Below are positions 30,037 through 39,809 of a stretch of DNA of 64,000 nt, in pieces. Within the stretch, counting starts at the first letter, position 1. Every line of letters begins with the position of its first letter. The notes under the pieces are model-generated. The model worked only from the letters and a program-made list of their open reading frames with translations, made no database searches and was not told where the DNA came from. The translations under genes and the position numbers were made by a program. Source of the stretch: Mobiluncus curtisii subsp. curtisii ATCC 35241 (lineage in GTDB: Bacteria > Actinomycetota > Actinomycetes > Actinomycetales > Actinomycetaceae); the NCBI RefSeq assembly GCF_000146285.1, contig NZ_GL385912.1:2053251-2117250 (forward strand), read 5' to 3'.

Positions 30037-30192
30037 TTCCTGGTCCTTCTCCTGTACGGCAATCGTTGTGATTACCGAATTTCGTCGTTCATATCAATAA
30101 AAGTTTTAGCTGGTCGAAACCGTCCTCAGGCCCGGCACAGTTTCGACCTTGCAACATATACATGTAACCTGCCTGGCGTTTCTTACACTTCC

Positions 30193-30693
30193 CTAAGAAG
30201 TATTATTTTCAATCGCTTCCTCCAGCCGTTTCCGCGCTCGTGATAAGGCTGCATCCGCTGCCGAGCGACTCACTCCCAAATATTGTGCCAAGGCATTGCC
30301 GCTCAAGCCTTCCCAGGCGACCGCGAGGATGATTTCTCGGTCTCTTTCGCTGAGACTCAGCAGGGCGGCTCGCATGCCCTGGTCCTCCACGACGAGTTGG
30401 GCAGGGTCGGAAAAATCGGTAGAGTCCAGGCTTTCTTGGTTATCCCCCATCGGTAGGGACTTCTTTTTGCGATACCAGTTAGCCAAGGTCAAGCCCGCGG
30501 TTTTGTACAGCCAGGGCAGTTCGGCGCCGTCGGGGACTTCGGCTTTTTTCCTCCACATCACGGTAAAGACTTCTGCTGCCAAATCCTCAGCGTCACTGTA
30601 GGCTCCACGACGATAGAGGAATCTCACTATAGCCGTGCCGTGTTCCGCAAATACTCGCTCAAACCACTGTTCATCGTGGCTGGCGGTGGACAT
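30193..30693 (-). CDS. ECF-type RNA polymerase sigma factor (SigE family-like)
   Basis: 166 residues. Region 2 is FERVFAEHGTAIVRFLYRRGAYSDAEDLAAEVFTVMW...LPWLYKTAGLTLANWYRKKK. Region 4 is ALLSLSERDREIILAVAWEGLSGNALAQYLGVSRSAADAALSRARKRLEEAI with the helix-turn-helix. The start ATG at 30693 has GGGAGAGG eight bases upstream; an in-frame codon further up lacks this. Probably co-transcribed with the large membrane protein downstream, its likely regulator. The target regulon is unknown. Confidence 0.88.
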   Translation of the reverse strand: MSTASHDEQWFERVFAEHGTAIVRFLYRRGAYSDAEDLAAEVFTVMWRKKAEVPDGAELPWLYKTAGLTLANWYRKKKSLPMGDNQESLDSTDFSDPAQLVVEDQGMRAALLSLSERDREIILAVAWEGLSGNALAQYLGVSRSAADAALSRARKRLEEAIENNTS

Positions 30694-30821
30694 AGATTCG
30701 GCCTCTCCCTTGACGCGACGCAACAAATATGACTCTTATGAATATACCCCGTAACGGGCTCAACCATGAACCCATAACGACTCTGTTTCAGAAAGGATGA
30801 CTTCCGGAGAGGGGTTAAACT

Positions 30822-30853
30822 CTTCGCGGGTCTGCTAAGGCAGACCCGCGAAG
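30822..30853 (-). terminator. Hairpin terminator after clpC
   Basis: A perfect 14-bp stem (CTTCGCGGGTCTGC and complement) with a four-base loop, starting 14 bp after the clpC stop. Instead of a T-run the minus strand continues AGAGTTTAACCCC. The same bases follow another hairpin near 36.66 kb. Confidence 0.7.
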
Positions 30854-30866
30854 TTGTCTATGGTGC

Positions 30867-33521
<2,655 letters not shown>

Positions 33522-33598
33522 ACGCACTCCCTTTAATACTCGCTACCAATTTATGCCCCCGTGCCGTGAAAACGCGACTGTGTTCACTACCGGCTAAC

Positions 33599-34081
33599 TC
33601 ACACTTCCAACAGAATCGTGAACGGTCCGTCATTGGTGAAGCTCACTTTCATGTCAGCCCCGAAAATTCCGCGTTCCACTCGCATCCCCTGATCCTGCAG
33701 CGCGGCTCCCACCGCGTCGACCAGCGGTTGCGCCACTTCTCCCGGTGCTGCCGCCACCCACGAAGGTCGATTGCCCTTGCGCGCGTCTCCATAGAGCGTG
33801 AATTGGCTAATCAGCAGCACCGGCAGCCCCAACTGGACCGCGGAAGCTTCCGCACCACGCGCTTGTGAAAGTTTCTCAGACCCCCCAGCCGCATCATAGG
33901 CACCCGGAGCGTCAAAAATACGCAGATTCGCAATCTTGCGCGCCATTTTTTCGACCTGCGCGTCTCCGTCCGTGTGAGTTACCCCTAACAGGACCACCAG
34001 TCCCGGTCCCGTAAATTCGCCGGTGACCTCACCGTTAACTACACATTTTGCGCCGTTAACACGCTGAATTACTGCTCGCAT
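33599..34081 (-). CDS. dtd: D-aminoacyl-tRNA deacylase
   Basis: Removes D-amino acids (and misloaded glycine) from tRNA. The 160 residues contain both family signatures: SQFTLYGDARKGNRPSW and the C-terminal NDGPFTILLEV (NxGPxT), plus the N-terminal MRAVIQRVNGAKCVVNGEV. A ten-residue insertion after LRIFDAPGAYDAAGG is slightly longer than usual. The start ATG at 34081 follows AAAGGA; the upstream in-frame codons overlap the neighbouring gene and were rejected. Follows the DUF2516 gene closely. Confidence 0.94.
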   Translation of the reverse strand: MRAVIQRVNGAKCVVNGEVTGEFTGPGLVVLLGVTHTDGDAQVEKMARKIANLRIFDAPGAYDAAGGSEKLSQARGAEASAVQLGLPVLLISQFTLYGDARKGNRPSWVAAAPGEVAQPLVDAVGAALQDQGMRVERGIFGADMKVSFTNDGPFTILLEV

Positions 34082-34131
34082 CGATTTTCCTTTCCGATTT
34101 GCGTCGCCGTCTCGTTCTGTCTGTTCCGGGT

Positions 34132-34488
34132 TCACCAGGGCGTTGGGGGACGTTGCCCCATTCCTCGCGAGTTATTGCCGCGTCGGCGCCACGAAGCCAC
34201 GGCGGGACGTACATCTGCCAAGTACACAGCCGGAATTATCAGAGCCATCATCACGCCAAATAAACCTACGTAACCGTTGGGCGTTATCCCCAAGAAGGAA
34301 ATCACCAGTGCCAGCAGGTTCAGCAAAGCCCAAAAGTTGCGGGTCCGTTTGCCTTCAGTCGGAAAAGCCTGGGCGGGGGTAGTCAGGGTGTGGAGCAAGG
34401 CATACAGGCTCATTCCCACCACAATCAGGACCAATCCCAGCACCAGAAACGTTTGCACCGAGTTTATCGCCGCGAAAATATCCGACAT
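34132..34488 (-). CDS. DUF2516 family small membrane protein
   Basis: 118 residues with an N-terminal amphipathic start and about three membrane helices: VQTFLVLGLVLIVVGMSLYALLHTL, FWALLNLLALVISFLGI and VGLFGVMMALIIPAVYLADV. The last helix is followed by an RPAVASWRRRGNN basic tail. This is the pattern of the actinobacterial DUF2516 family, of unknown function. It begins one base after the ygfZ coding region ends and precedes dtd, so the three are likely one unit. Confidence 0.8.
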   Translation of the reverse strand: MSDIFAAINSVQTFLVLGLVLIVVGMSLYALLHTLTTPAQAFPTEGKRTRNFWALLNLLALVISFLGITPNGYVGLFGVMMALIIPAVYLADVRPAVASWRRRGNNSRGMGQRPPTPW

Positions 34489-34489
34489 T

Positions 34490-35596
34490 TTATTTTTTCC
34501 TCGCTCTCAAACCTAGTAAACCGCTTAGCTTGCTGTCGTCCAGGCGTCGCGGGTTGTCCCCGCTGGGGTCCACGATGACGCTTTGTGCCGCACGCGTTCC
34601 CTCCACCAGCAGTATTTCCGCGGGATTAACCTGGCGTTTTAGCAAACCCAGACCGATTTGACCGTCTGTGGGGTGATAAGCCACGGAGGTCAACACCCCG
34701 ACTTCGGAGCCGTCAGATTCCAAGGTGAGAGGAGAACCTATGGCAGGGAGTTCCTCGCGGGACCCATCTATATCCAAAAACGTGAGGCGGCGCGGGGGAC
34801 GACCCCGATTGGTCAGCTTCGCCACGGTTTCTTGACCGGGATAGCAGCCCTTTTGCAAACTGACAGCGACCCGCAGCCAGTCCAATTCATGAGGGAGGGT
34901 CCCCGGTTTGCCCTCGCGCCCCAGGCGGGGGTGCCATAGGGAGATTCTTACGGCTTCCCAAGCGCCTAAGTCTGCTTTCATCAGGGCGTTCGTTGCCGCC
35001 TTTGCTTCGAGAGCCGGCAGGTCAGGATGCGAAACTACCGCCAGTTCACGGTGGGGTGCGGCAGGGTCGTCCGCCGGGTGGCTCGCGCCGGGAATGGTGA
35101 ATGTGGTCGTGTTTCCCACCGGACCGGGCCAGGGATCAGTCCAGGTCACGCGCGCCTGCTCACTCCAAAATTGGGCTGCCAAAGAGTCCTTGTCCCCGGT
35201 TTTCAGATAGCCTATGACGGTAAAGTCTGCGCTCACGTCGGCGATTTCCACACGGGAACGGAACCGCATCGACTGGAAAAACTCGACGGCACCTCGCGGT
35301 TCTTCGGTCAGAATCCATACGTTAGTGCCATCGTCTACCGCGAAAAAACTCAACTCGATATGTCCGGTGGGGTCGAGAATGAGGGCTTCTCGTGACGAGG
35401 CAGTCTCCCAGTTGGAAAAATCTTGGGTACTGACAGAGTTCAGCCACGTCCAGCGATCTGTCCCGGAAACTTTCAGCACTCCCAAGGGAATCGTGACATA
35501 GCCACGCCCTTCGAGCAGTTCCAGCCCGTGATTCCAGCCCGTGTCTGTGACCATCCCCGGCCAACTTCGGTCAACGCTCGGATAGGTGACTTGCAT
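34490..35596 (-). CDS. ygfZ: YgfZ/GcvT-like iron-sulfur cluster assembly protein
   Basis: Folate-binding protein of the YgfZ/IBA57 group that helps repair or mature certain Fe-S enzymes. The 368 residues carry the diagnostic motif KGCYPGQETVAKLTNRGRPPRRLTFL with the essential Cys. The N-terminal GcvT-like fold includes FEFFxSMRFRSRV-type segments and the C-terminal barrel includes GVLTSVAYHPTDGQIGLGLLKRQ. Full length for an actinobacterial member. Upstream of DUF2516 and dtd. Confidence 0.92.
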   Translation of the reverse strand: MQVTYPSVDRSWPGMVTDTGWNHGLELLEGRGYVTIPLGVLKVSGTDRWTWLNSVSTQDFSNWETASSREALILDPTGHIELSFFAVDDGTNVWILTEEPRGAVEFFQSMRFRSRVEIADVSADFTVIGYLKTGDKDSLAAQFWSEQARVTWTDPWPGPVGNTTTFTIPGASHPADDPAAPHRELAVVSHPDLPALEAKAATNALMKADLGAWEAVRISLWHPRLGREGKPGTLPHELDWLRVAVSLQKGCYPGQETVAKLTNRGRPPRRLTFLDIDGSREELPAIGSPLTLESDGSEVGVLTSVAYHPTDGQIGLGLLKRQVNPAEILLVEGTRAAQSVIVDPSGDNPRRLDDSKLSGLLGLRARKK

Positions 35597-35641
35597 TTTT
35601 ACCCCCTATTTACAGTTTGGGCGCGAACCTGGGAACATTCC

Positions 35642-36592
35642 TCAAGCAAGTGTAGGACCCTCCCCCACTAAAAGCCGCGCCAGAATATAGAGCGGCACCG
35701 CCGCTGCGAGAACGGGAATGAAAGCTTGGCTGACCGCGGCCGAAACTGTTGATGGAGCCAGGTCGCCACTAAAAAGTACCGTCAGTGACGCGAACGCAAT
35801 TCCGAACACGACCCCCAGCAGCAGCCCGGAAACCAAAGCCACGGTCAAGCTGGGAAGGTGTCCCCCCGCAAAAAGCACCATCTGATCCCGCGAAGTTCCT
35901 TCCATCACGAGGATGGCTGCCCCGGCTGCCAAACCAAAAATTACCGAGAACAGGATTCCTGTAAAGACTCTCCATTTCAACTGCCAATTGGCGCTCATCG
36001 CCATGCCGATGCATCCCCCGATGAGAGTGACCGCGCCGGGCACCAGCAGGAAATACCACAGTGTTTCCGCTTCTAGCATGACCCAAGCCCCCGCGGTGGA
36101 GACGATGAGTATTCCGGTCACATTGCCCGCCACTGAGCTCAACAAATCTGTCCGGGGGCGACGCAGCATTTCAACGATGAAAGCCCCCATGACGCCCAAG
36201 CCCACGACTTCTGCCACTATCGAGAAATCTCCAAAGATTCTTCCCATCAGTACAGCCAACACCCCAAAGGTAGTCAACAGAATGAAAGAGGCTCGGGGGG
36301 CGGGAAGATGCGCCAAATGCGCCCAGCCGAAGGCGAAACACGCTACCGCGATAACCCCTGCCACGGTCAAGAAATCCGCAGGGAGCACAAAAATGAGGGA
36401 CATACCCAAAGCCGCGAGGGCGGTGATGATTTCCGGATGCGCACAGATGACCCGCCCGATTAGGGACTCCGGAACTTTCGGCAGCTTTTCAATCTGTTCT
36501 GCCTGGTGTTCCTCCCGACGCACGCGACGCGTAATTTTTACCGTATTGGTCAGGGAGGGGTCCGGCTTTTCCGCGTGAGGCTGGGAAGTCAT
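35642..36592 (-). CDS. Conserved integral membrane protein, unknown function
   Basis: 316 residues. A charged cytoplasmic N-terminus of about 50 residues (KITRRVRREEHQAEQIEKLPKVPE) is followed by about eight to nine hydrophobic segments from residue 55 to the end. No transporter signature, binding motif or catalytic residue was recognised. It lies 46 bp upstream of ygfZ on the same strand and may be the first gene of that unit. Similar anonymous membrane proteins sit beside ygfZ in other actinobacteria (recall, not checked). Confidence 0.55.
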   Translation of the reverse strand: MTSQPHAEKPDPSLTNTVKITRRVRREEHQAEQIEKLPKVPESLIGRVICAHPEIITALAALGMSLIFVLPADFLTVAGVIAVACFAFGWAHLAHLPAPRASFILLTTFGVLAVLMGRIFGDFSIVAEVVGLGVMGAFIVEMLRRPRTDLLSSVAGNVTGILIVSTAGAWVMLEAETLWYFLLVPGAVTLIGGCIGMAMSANWQLKWRVFTGILFSVIFGLAAGAAILVMEGTSRDQMVLFAGGHLPSLTVALVSGLLLGVVFGIAFASLTVLFSGDLAPSTVSAAVSQAFIPVLAAAVPLYILARLLVGEGPTLA

Positions 36593-36619
36593 GCTCTGAT
36601 TCTCTCATAAGTTTGGGAG

Positions 36620-36780
36620 CTGCCAGGAACGCGCCTGTTCTGGCGTTCCTCTGGGGTTAAACTCTGAAGGCTCCGACAAGCGGAGCCTTCAACGACACCG
36701 AAACCGTAAAGCGCCTGTCGGCGCGAAGGCCGCTCGTAGCGGCAGTATATGGAGCCCGGGGCTTCTACGGACATCGATGT
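36620..36780. other. Hairpin-dense intergenic segment (possible structured RNA or repeat element)
   Basis: The 450 bp between 36593 and 37042 contain no gene I can support. Six potential stem-loops stand in a row. They are AGGAACGC/GCGTTCCT (36623-36648), GAAGGCTCCG/CGGAGCCTTC (36666-36690), GCGCC/GGCGC, GCCGC/GCGGC, AGCCC/GGGCT and the palindrome ACATCGATGT near 36770. The strand is unknown; on the minus strand the strongest hairpin is followed by AGAGTTTAACCCC as after clpC. A 61-codon open frame across it has no family resemblance. Confidence 0.4.
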
Positions 36781-36850
36781 CTTGTATTTAAGTTACCACA
36801 CCTGCGATACCTTGTCTCCGGTTTTAACGAAAAAAACTTTTAATCTCCCC

Positions 36851-36925
36851 TTTAACCTGACAAACCTTCTGGTAATGACCCGAATTAACCTGTCTTTGCC
36901 CTAAAACTTACCCTGTTTTTACAAT
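36851..36925 (+). promoter_or_regulatory. Promoter of the Pit operon with 11-bp-phased repeats
   Basis: A -10-like TACAAT at 36920-36925 pairs with TTGCCC at 36896-36901 (18-base spacer). Repeats TTAACCTG (36852), TTAACCTG (36885) and TTACCCTG (36908) are spaced 33 and 23 bases apart; TnACC-type cores fall on nearly the same face of the helix, as in sites for OmpR/PhoB-family regulators. A phosphate-responsive regulator is inferred from the downstream transporter only. Confidence 0.45.
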
Positions 36926-36928
36926 GTA

Positions 36929-36957
36929 GGTCTCAACCAGATAGAGTAAACGAGACC
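36929..36957 (+). repeat. Inverted repeat in the 5' leader of the Pit operon
   Basis: GGTCTC and GAGACC flank a 17-base loop just downstream of the putative -10 box. It could be an operator or a leader hairpin. Confidence 0.35.
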
Positions 36958-37042
36958 GACATAACACGATTCGCTAGAACTGTTGCAACTGGTTCTCAGG
37001 CTAGTCAGGTTTTGCCGAATCCATCACTAAGAAGGGTGAAAA

Positions 37043-37663
37043 ATGGGTCTGTTCAATCGCGCCAAAGATGAGGGATTTTTCGAGCAGCTCACCGAAATTG
37101 CCAACAACCTGATTGAGGGCACCGATATCTTGGCAAAATTGATGTCGCTCCCGACTGCGCAGCGCGATGGGGTGCGCAACGATTTACACGCGGTCGAGAA
37201 TTCTTCTGATGATTTGACCCACGAGTTCATGAACAAAATTAACCAGACTTTCGTCACGCCTCTGGATCGCGATGATCTCAGCGAATTGGCTTACCGTCTG
37301 GACGATTGCATGGACTTAGTAGACGAAGCTGGAAATCTCATTGTGGTCTATCAGCTGCAAGAAATTCCCGAATGCTTGCATAAACAGGCAGCCATCCTCC
37401 AAAAGTGCGCCAAGGTTACGGCTTCCGCCATGCCACGCCTGAAAACCTTGGATGAACTGCGCGAATACTGGGTGGAAGTCAACCGCTTAGAGAATCAAGC
37501 CGACCAGATTTATATGCATTGCTTGTCCGATATTGTGAATCACAATCCTGACCCGATAGCGGTCATCAAGCTGAAAGACGTCACCGAACGGCTTGAGGAT
37601 GCTTGCGATGCTTTCGAGCATCTAGCTGCTCTGGTTGAGGGCATTGCGATAAAGGAATCTTGA
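37043..37663 (+). CDS. DUF47/PhoU-like accessory protein of a Pit phosphate transporter
   Basis: 206-residue all-helical protein of the DUF47 family, which resembles PhoU and is found beside Pit transporters, probably modulating transport. Typical stretches are FFEQLTEIANNLIEGTDILAKLM, VENSSDDLTHEFMNKINQTFVTPLDRDDLSELAYRLDDCMDLVDEAGN and the C-terminal DVTERLEDACDAFEHLAALVEGIAIKES. The acidic DDLTHEF and DRDD clusters could bind metal as in PhoU. AAGAAGGG precedes the ATG. It ends 12 bp before pit, so the pair is one operon. Confidence 0.9.
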   Translation: MGLFNRAKDEGFFEQLTEIANNLIEGTDILAKLMSLPTAQRDGVRNDLHAVENSSDDLTHEFMNKINQTFVTPLDRDDLSELAYRLDDCMDLVDEAGNLIVVYQLQEIPECLHKQAAILQKCAKVTASAMPRLKTLDELREYWVEVNRLENQADQIYMHCLSDIVNHNPDPIAVIKLKDVTERLEDACDAFEHLAALVEGIAIKES

Positions 37664-37675
37664 GGGTGCTCCCCG

Positions 37676-38710
37676 ATGGATATTTCTCTGCTACTGGTCG
37701 TTCTCGTCGTTGTCATCGCAGTTGTCTTTGATTTCACCAATGGTTTCCACGATGCTGCCAACGCTATTGCCACCGCAATTTCCACACGAGCCTGGGCGCC
37801 GCGCACTGCCCTAGCGATGGCTGCGGTCATGAACCTGGTGGGATCTCTGCTGGGGACTGAGGTGGCGAAAACTATCGGTTCCGGAATCATCGACATGTCC
37901 GGATATGCCACGGCTGTTTCTCACGCCGAGAGAGCCCACGGTCTGTTGATTATTCTCGGGGGTCTCATCGGGGCGATTTGTTGGAACATCATCACCTGGT
38001 ACTTTGGGCTGCCGTCATCGTCCTCGCACGCACTGATTGGTGGTCTGGCAGGGGCTGGCTTGGCAGCGGGAGTCACGGTGAATTGGTCGACAATCACTTC
38101 CCACGTTTTGATTCCGATGGTGGTTTCCCCACTGATTGGTTTCACTTTCGCGTATGTGCTGATGAGCTTGGTGATGATGTTCATGAAGAACCTGGCTTAT
38201 CGTCGGACCATGCGCAAATTCCGGGTCGGTCAAAAGTTCTCTTCCGCGGCGCTCGCTCTGGGTCACGGCTTGCAGGATGCACAAAAGACCATGGGGGTCA
38301 TTTTCATCGCTCTGGTTGCTTCCGGTCATGTTGACTTGGATGATCCCATTCCTCTGTGGGTCAAGTTTGCGGCGGCTATCGCCATTGCCGCCGGCACTTT
38401 CGTGGGCGGGTTTCGCATCATGAAGACCTTGGGTTCTCGGGTGATTCATGTCAATCCGGCTAACGGTTTTGTCTCCGAGACAGTTGCCGCGGGTGTGCTG
38501 TACTTTACCGCGTTTATCTGGCACGCCCCGATTTCCACTACGCATACCGTGACCACCGCCATCATGGGAGTGGGCGCGACTCGCAGGCTTTCCGCAGTCC
38601 GCTGGGGAACCGCAGGAAACATCGTGGTGGCTTGGGTGCTGACTCTTCCCGCTGCTGCCGTGGTCGCTGCCGCGGTCTACAGCCTGTTGGAATTCCTGCT
38701 GCGAATCTAG
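37676..38710 (+). CDS. pit: Inorganic phosphate transporter, PiT family
   Basis: Low-affinity cation-coupled phosphate importer. The 344-residue protein has about ten membrane segments. Both PiT signature repeats are present: FDFTNGFHDAANAIATAISTRAWAPRTALAMAAVMNLVG and the later GVLYFTAFIWHAPISTTHTVTTAIMGVGATRRLSAVRWG. Conserved GLPSSSSHALIGGLAGAGLA lies between them. Length is at the short end of the family. Paired with the DUF47 protein upstream; near ppk, so uptake and polyphosphate storage genes are neighbours here. Confidence 0.94.
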   Translation: MDISLLLVVLVVVIAVVFDFTNGFHDAANAIATAISTRAWAPRTALAMAAVMNLVGSLLGTEVAKTIGSGIIDMSGYATAVSHAERAHGLLIILGGLIGAICWNIITWYFGLPSSSSHALIGGLAGAGLAAGVTVNWSTITSHVLIPMVVSPLIGFTFAYVLMSLVMMFMKNLAYRRTMRKFRVGQKFSSAALALGHGLQDAQKTMGVIFIALVASGHVDLDDPIPLWVKFAAAIAIAAGTFVGGFRIMKTLGSRVIHVNPANGFVSETVAAGVLYFTAFIWHAPISTTHTVTTAIMGVGATRRLSAVRWGTAGNIVVAWVLTLPAAAVVAAAVYSLLEFLLRI

Positions 38711-38782
38711 GCAGCGCACCATCTCCCTCCGCGCGCCGAGCGAACACAAAAACCGGTCGAGCGGGCTTGTGCGGATTTCTGA

Positions 38783-39772
38783 CTAATCCCGCGCGTAACC
38801 GGCGGGTGGTTCCGCTTCTGCCCGTTCGACAGCGATCAGTTTCGGGTCGGCTTCAACGCCAGGAATTACGTGGACGATTAGGGATTCTCCAGTTTCCAGA
38901 GGTATCAGGGTTTCTCTCAAAAAGTCGTTGCCCAGAGACCGCATCAGCGGAATCAGCACCGGGGCATGGGAGCACAGGGCGGTCGGTCCTTCCGCGGGGG
39001 CAGCTTGGAGCAGTGCGCGCAACAGTTCCCGCCCGGCGTAAGGATTGGCAGCGTAACCATCCTCGCTCAACACGTCCGGAAATTCGCACCTGATTCCACT
39101 GGCTTTCAAGTAGGGGCGTATCGTTTGCTCGCAGCGTTTCCACGGGGAACAAAACATGCGAGAAATTCCAAAAGCGCTCAGGACTGAAACGAGATTCTCA
39201 GCCTGGTGTCTGCCGCGTTTCTTTAACGGACGCAAGGAATCATCGGTGTTCCATTTCAGTCGATTCTTGGCTTTCCCGTGCCGCACGAGCATGACGGGTG
39301 TCGAGTCTCCCCAGCCCTGTCGCAGGCATTCCTCCGCGTGCGCTATCAGGTGACGGTCATATTCTTGAGTCAAAAGTTCCTGTGCTCGCGTCTGGTCGAC
39401 CCAGCGAGTCTCGTTTATCTCGCGTGTCGAGGCGGGTTCCACATAGGGTCTGGCCAGTATCGCCGCACTGTGGCGCACCTGAGCCAGCCAGTAAGTCACC
39501 TGTTTCTGACGCCCTTCCACCGGGTATGCCGTGACTCCGAGCTGTGGTCCCAGGCACACTTGCACCCCCGTTTCTTCGGCGATTTCCCGCACCGCACAAG
39601 CAGGTAGCAGTTCACCTGGTTCCATTTTTCCTTTTGGTAGGGACCAGTCGTTGTACTTTGGGCGGTGGACGATTAAAAATTCATAAGGGGTTTGGGTGGG
39701 TACGCCCTCCAGGGCTGGACGCAGTTCCCCGCCACGCCAAACCACCCCGCCGGCAGCTAATACTTTACTCAT
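38783..39772 (-). CDS. Nudix hydrolase fused to a SixA-like histidine phosphatase (MutT1-type)
   Basis: 329 residues with two domains. The N-terminal Nudix domain has an intact box GKMEPGELLPACAVREIAEETGV. The C-terminal half begins TPVMLVRHGKAKNR (RHG phosphoacceptor His) and contains CSHAPVLIPLM, as in SixA-like phosphatases. In mycobacteria this fusion hydrolyses oxidised nucleotides and dinucleoside polyphosphates. The ATG at 39772 follows AAAGGGGA. It lies 37 bp downstream of ppk on the same strand, suggesting a shared role in phosphoanhydride metabolism or nucleotide sanitation. Confidence 0.9.
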   Translation of the reverse strand: MSKVLAAGGVVWRGGELRPALEGVPTQTPYEFLIVHRPKYNDWSLPKGKMEPGELLPACAVREIAEETGVQVCLGPQLGVTAYPVEGRQKQVTYWLAQVRHSAAILARPYVEPASTREINETRWVDQTRAQELLTQEYDRHLIAHAEECLRQGWGDSTPVMLVRHGKAKNRLKWNTDDSLRPLKKRGRHQAENLVSVLSAFGISRMFCSPWKRCEQTIRPYLKASGIRCEFPDVLSEDGYAANPYAGRELLRALLQAAPAEGPTALCSHAPVLIPLMRSLGNDFLRETLIPLETGESLIVHVIPGVEADPKLIAVERAEAEPPAGYARD

Positions 39773-39809
39773 CAGATTCCCCTTTCCGGTATCGTCCTCA
39801 GCACCCGTT

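Noticed and set aside
36589-36774. 61-codon minus-strand frame in the hairpin-rich gap
   Set aside because: It is read through several stem-loops and resembles no family; more likely non-coding.
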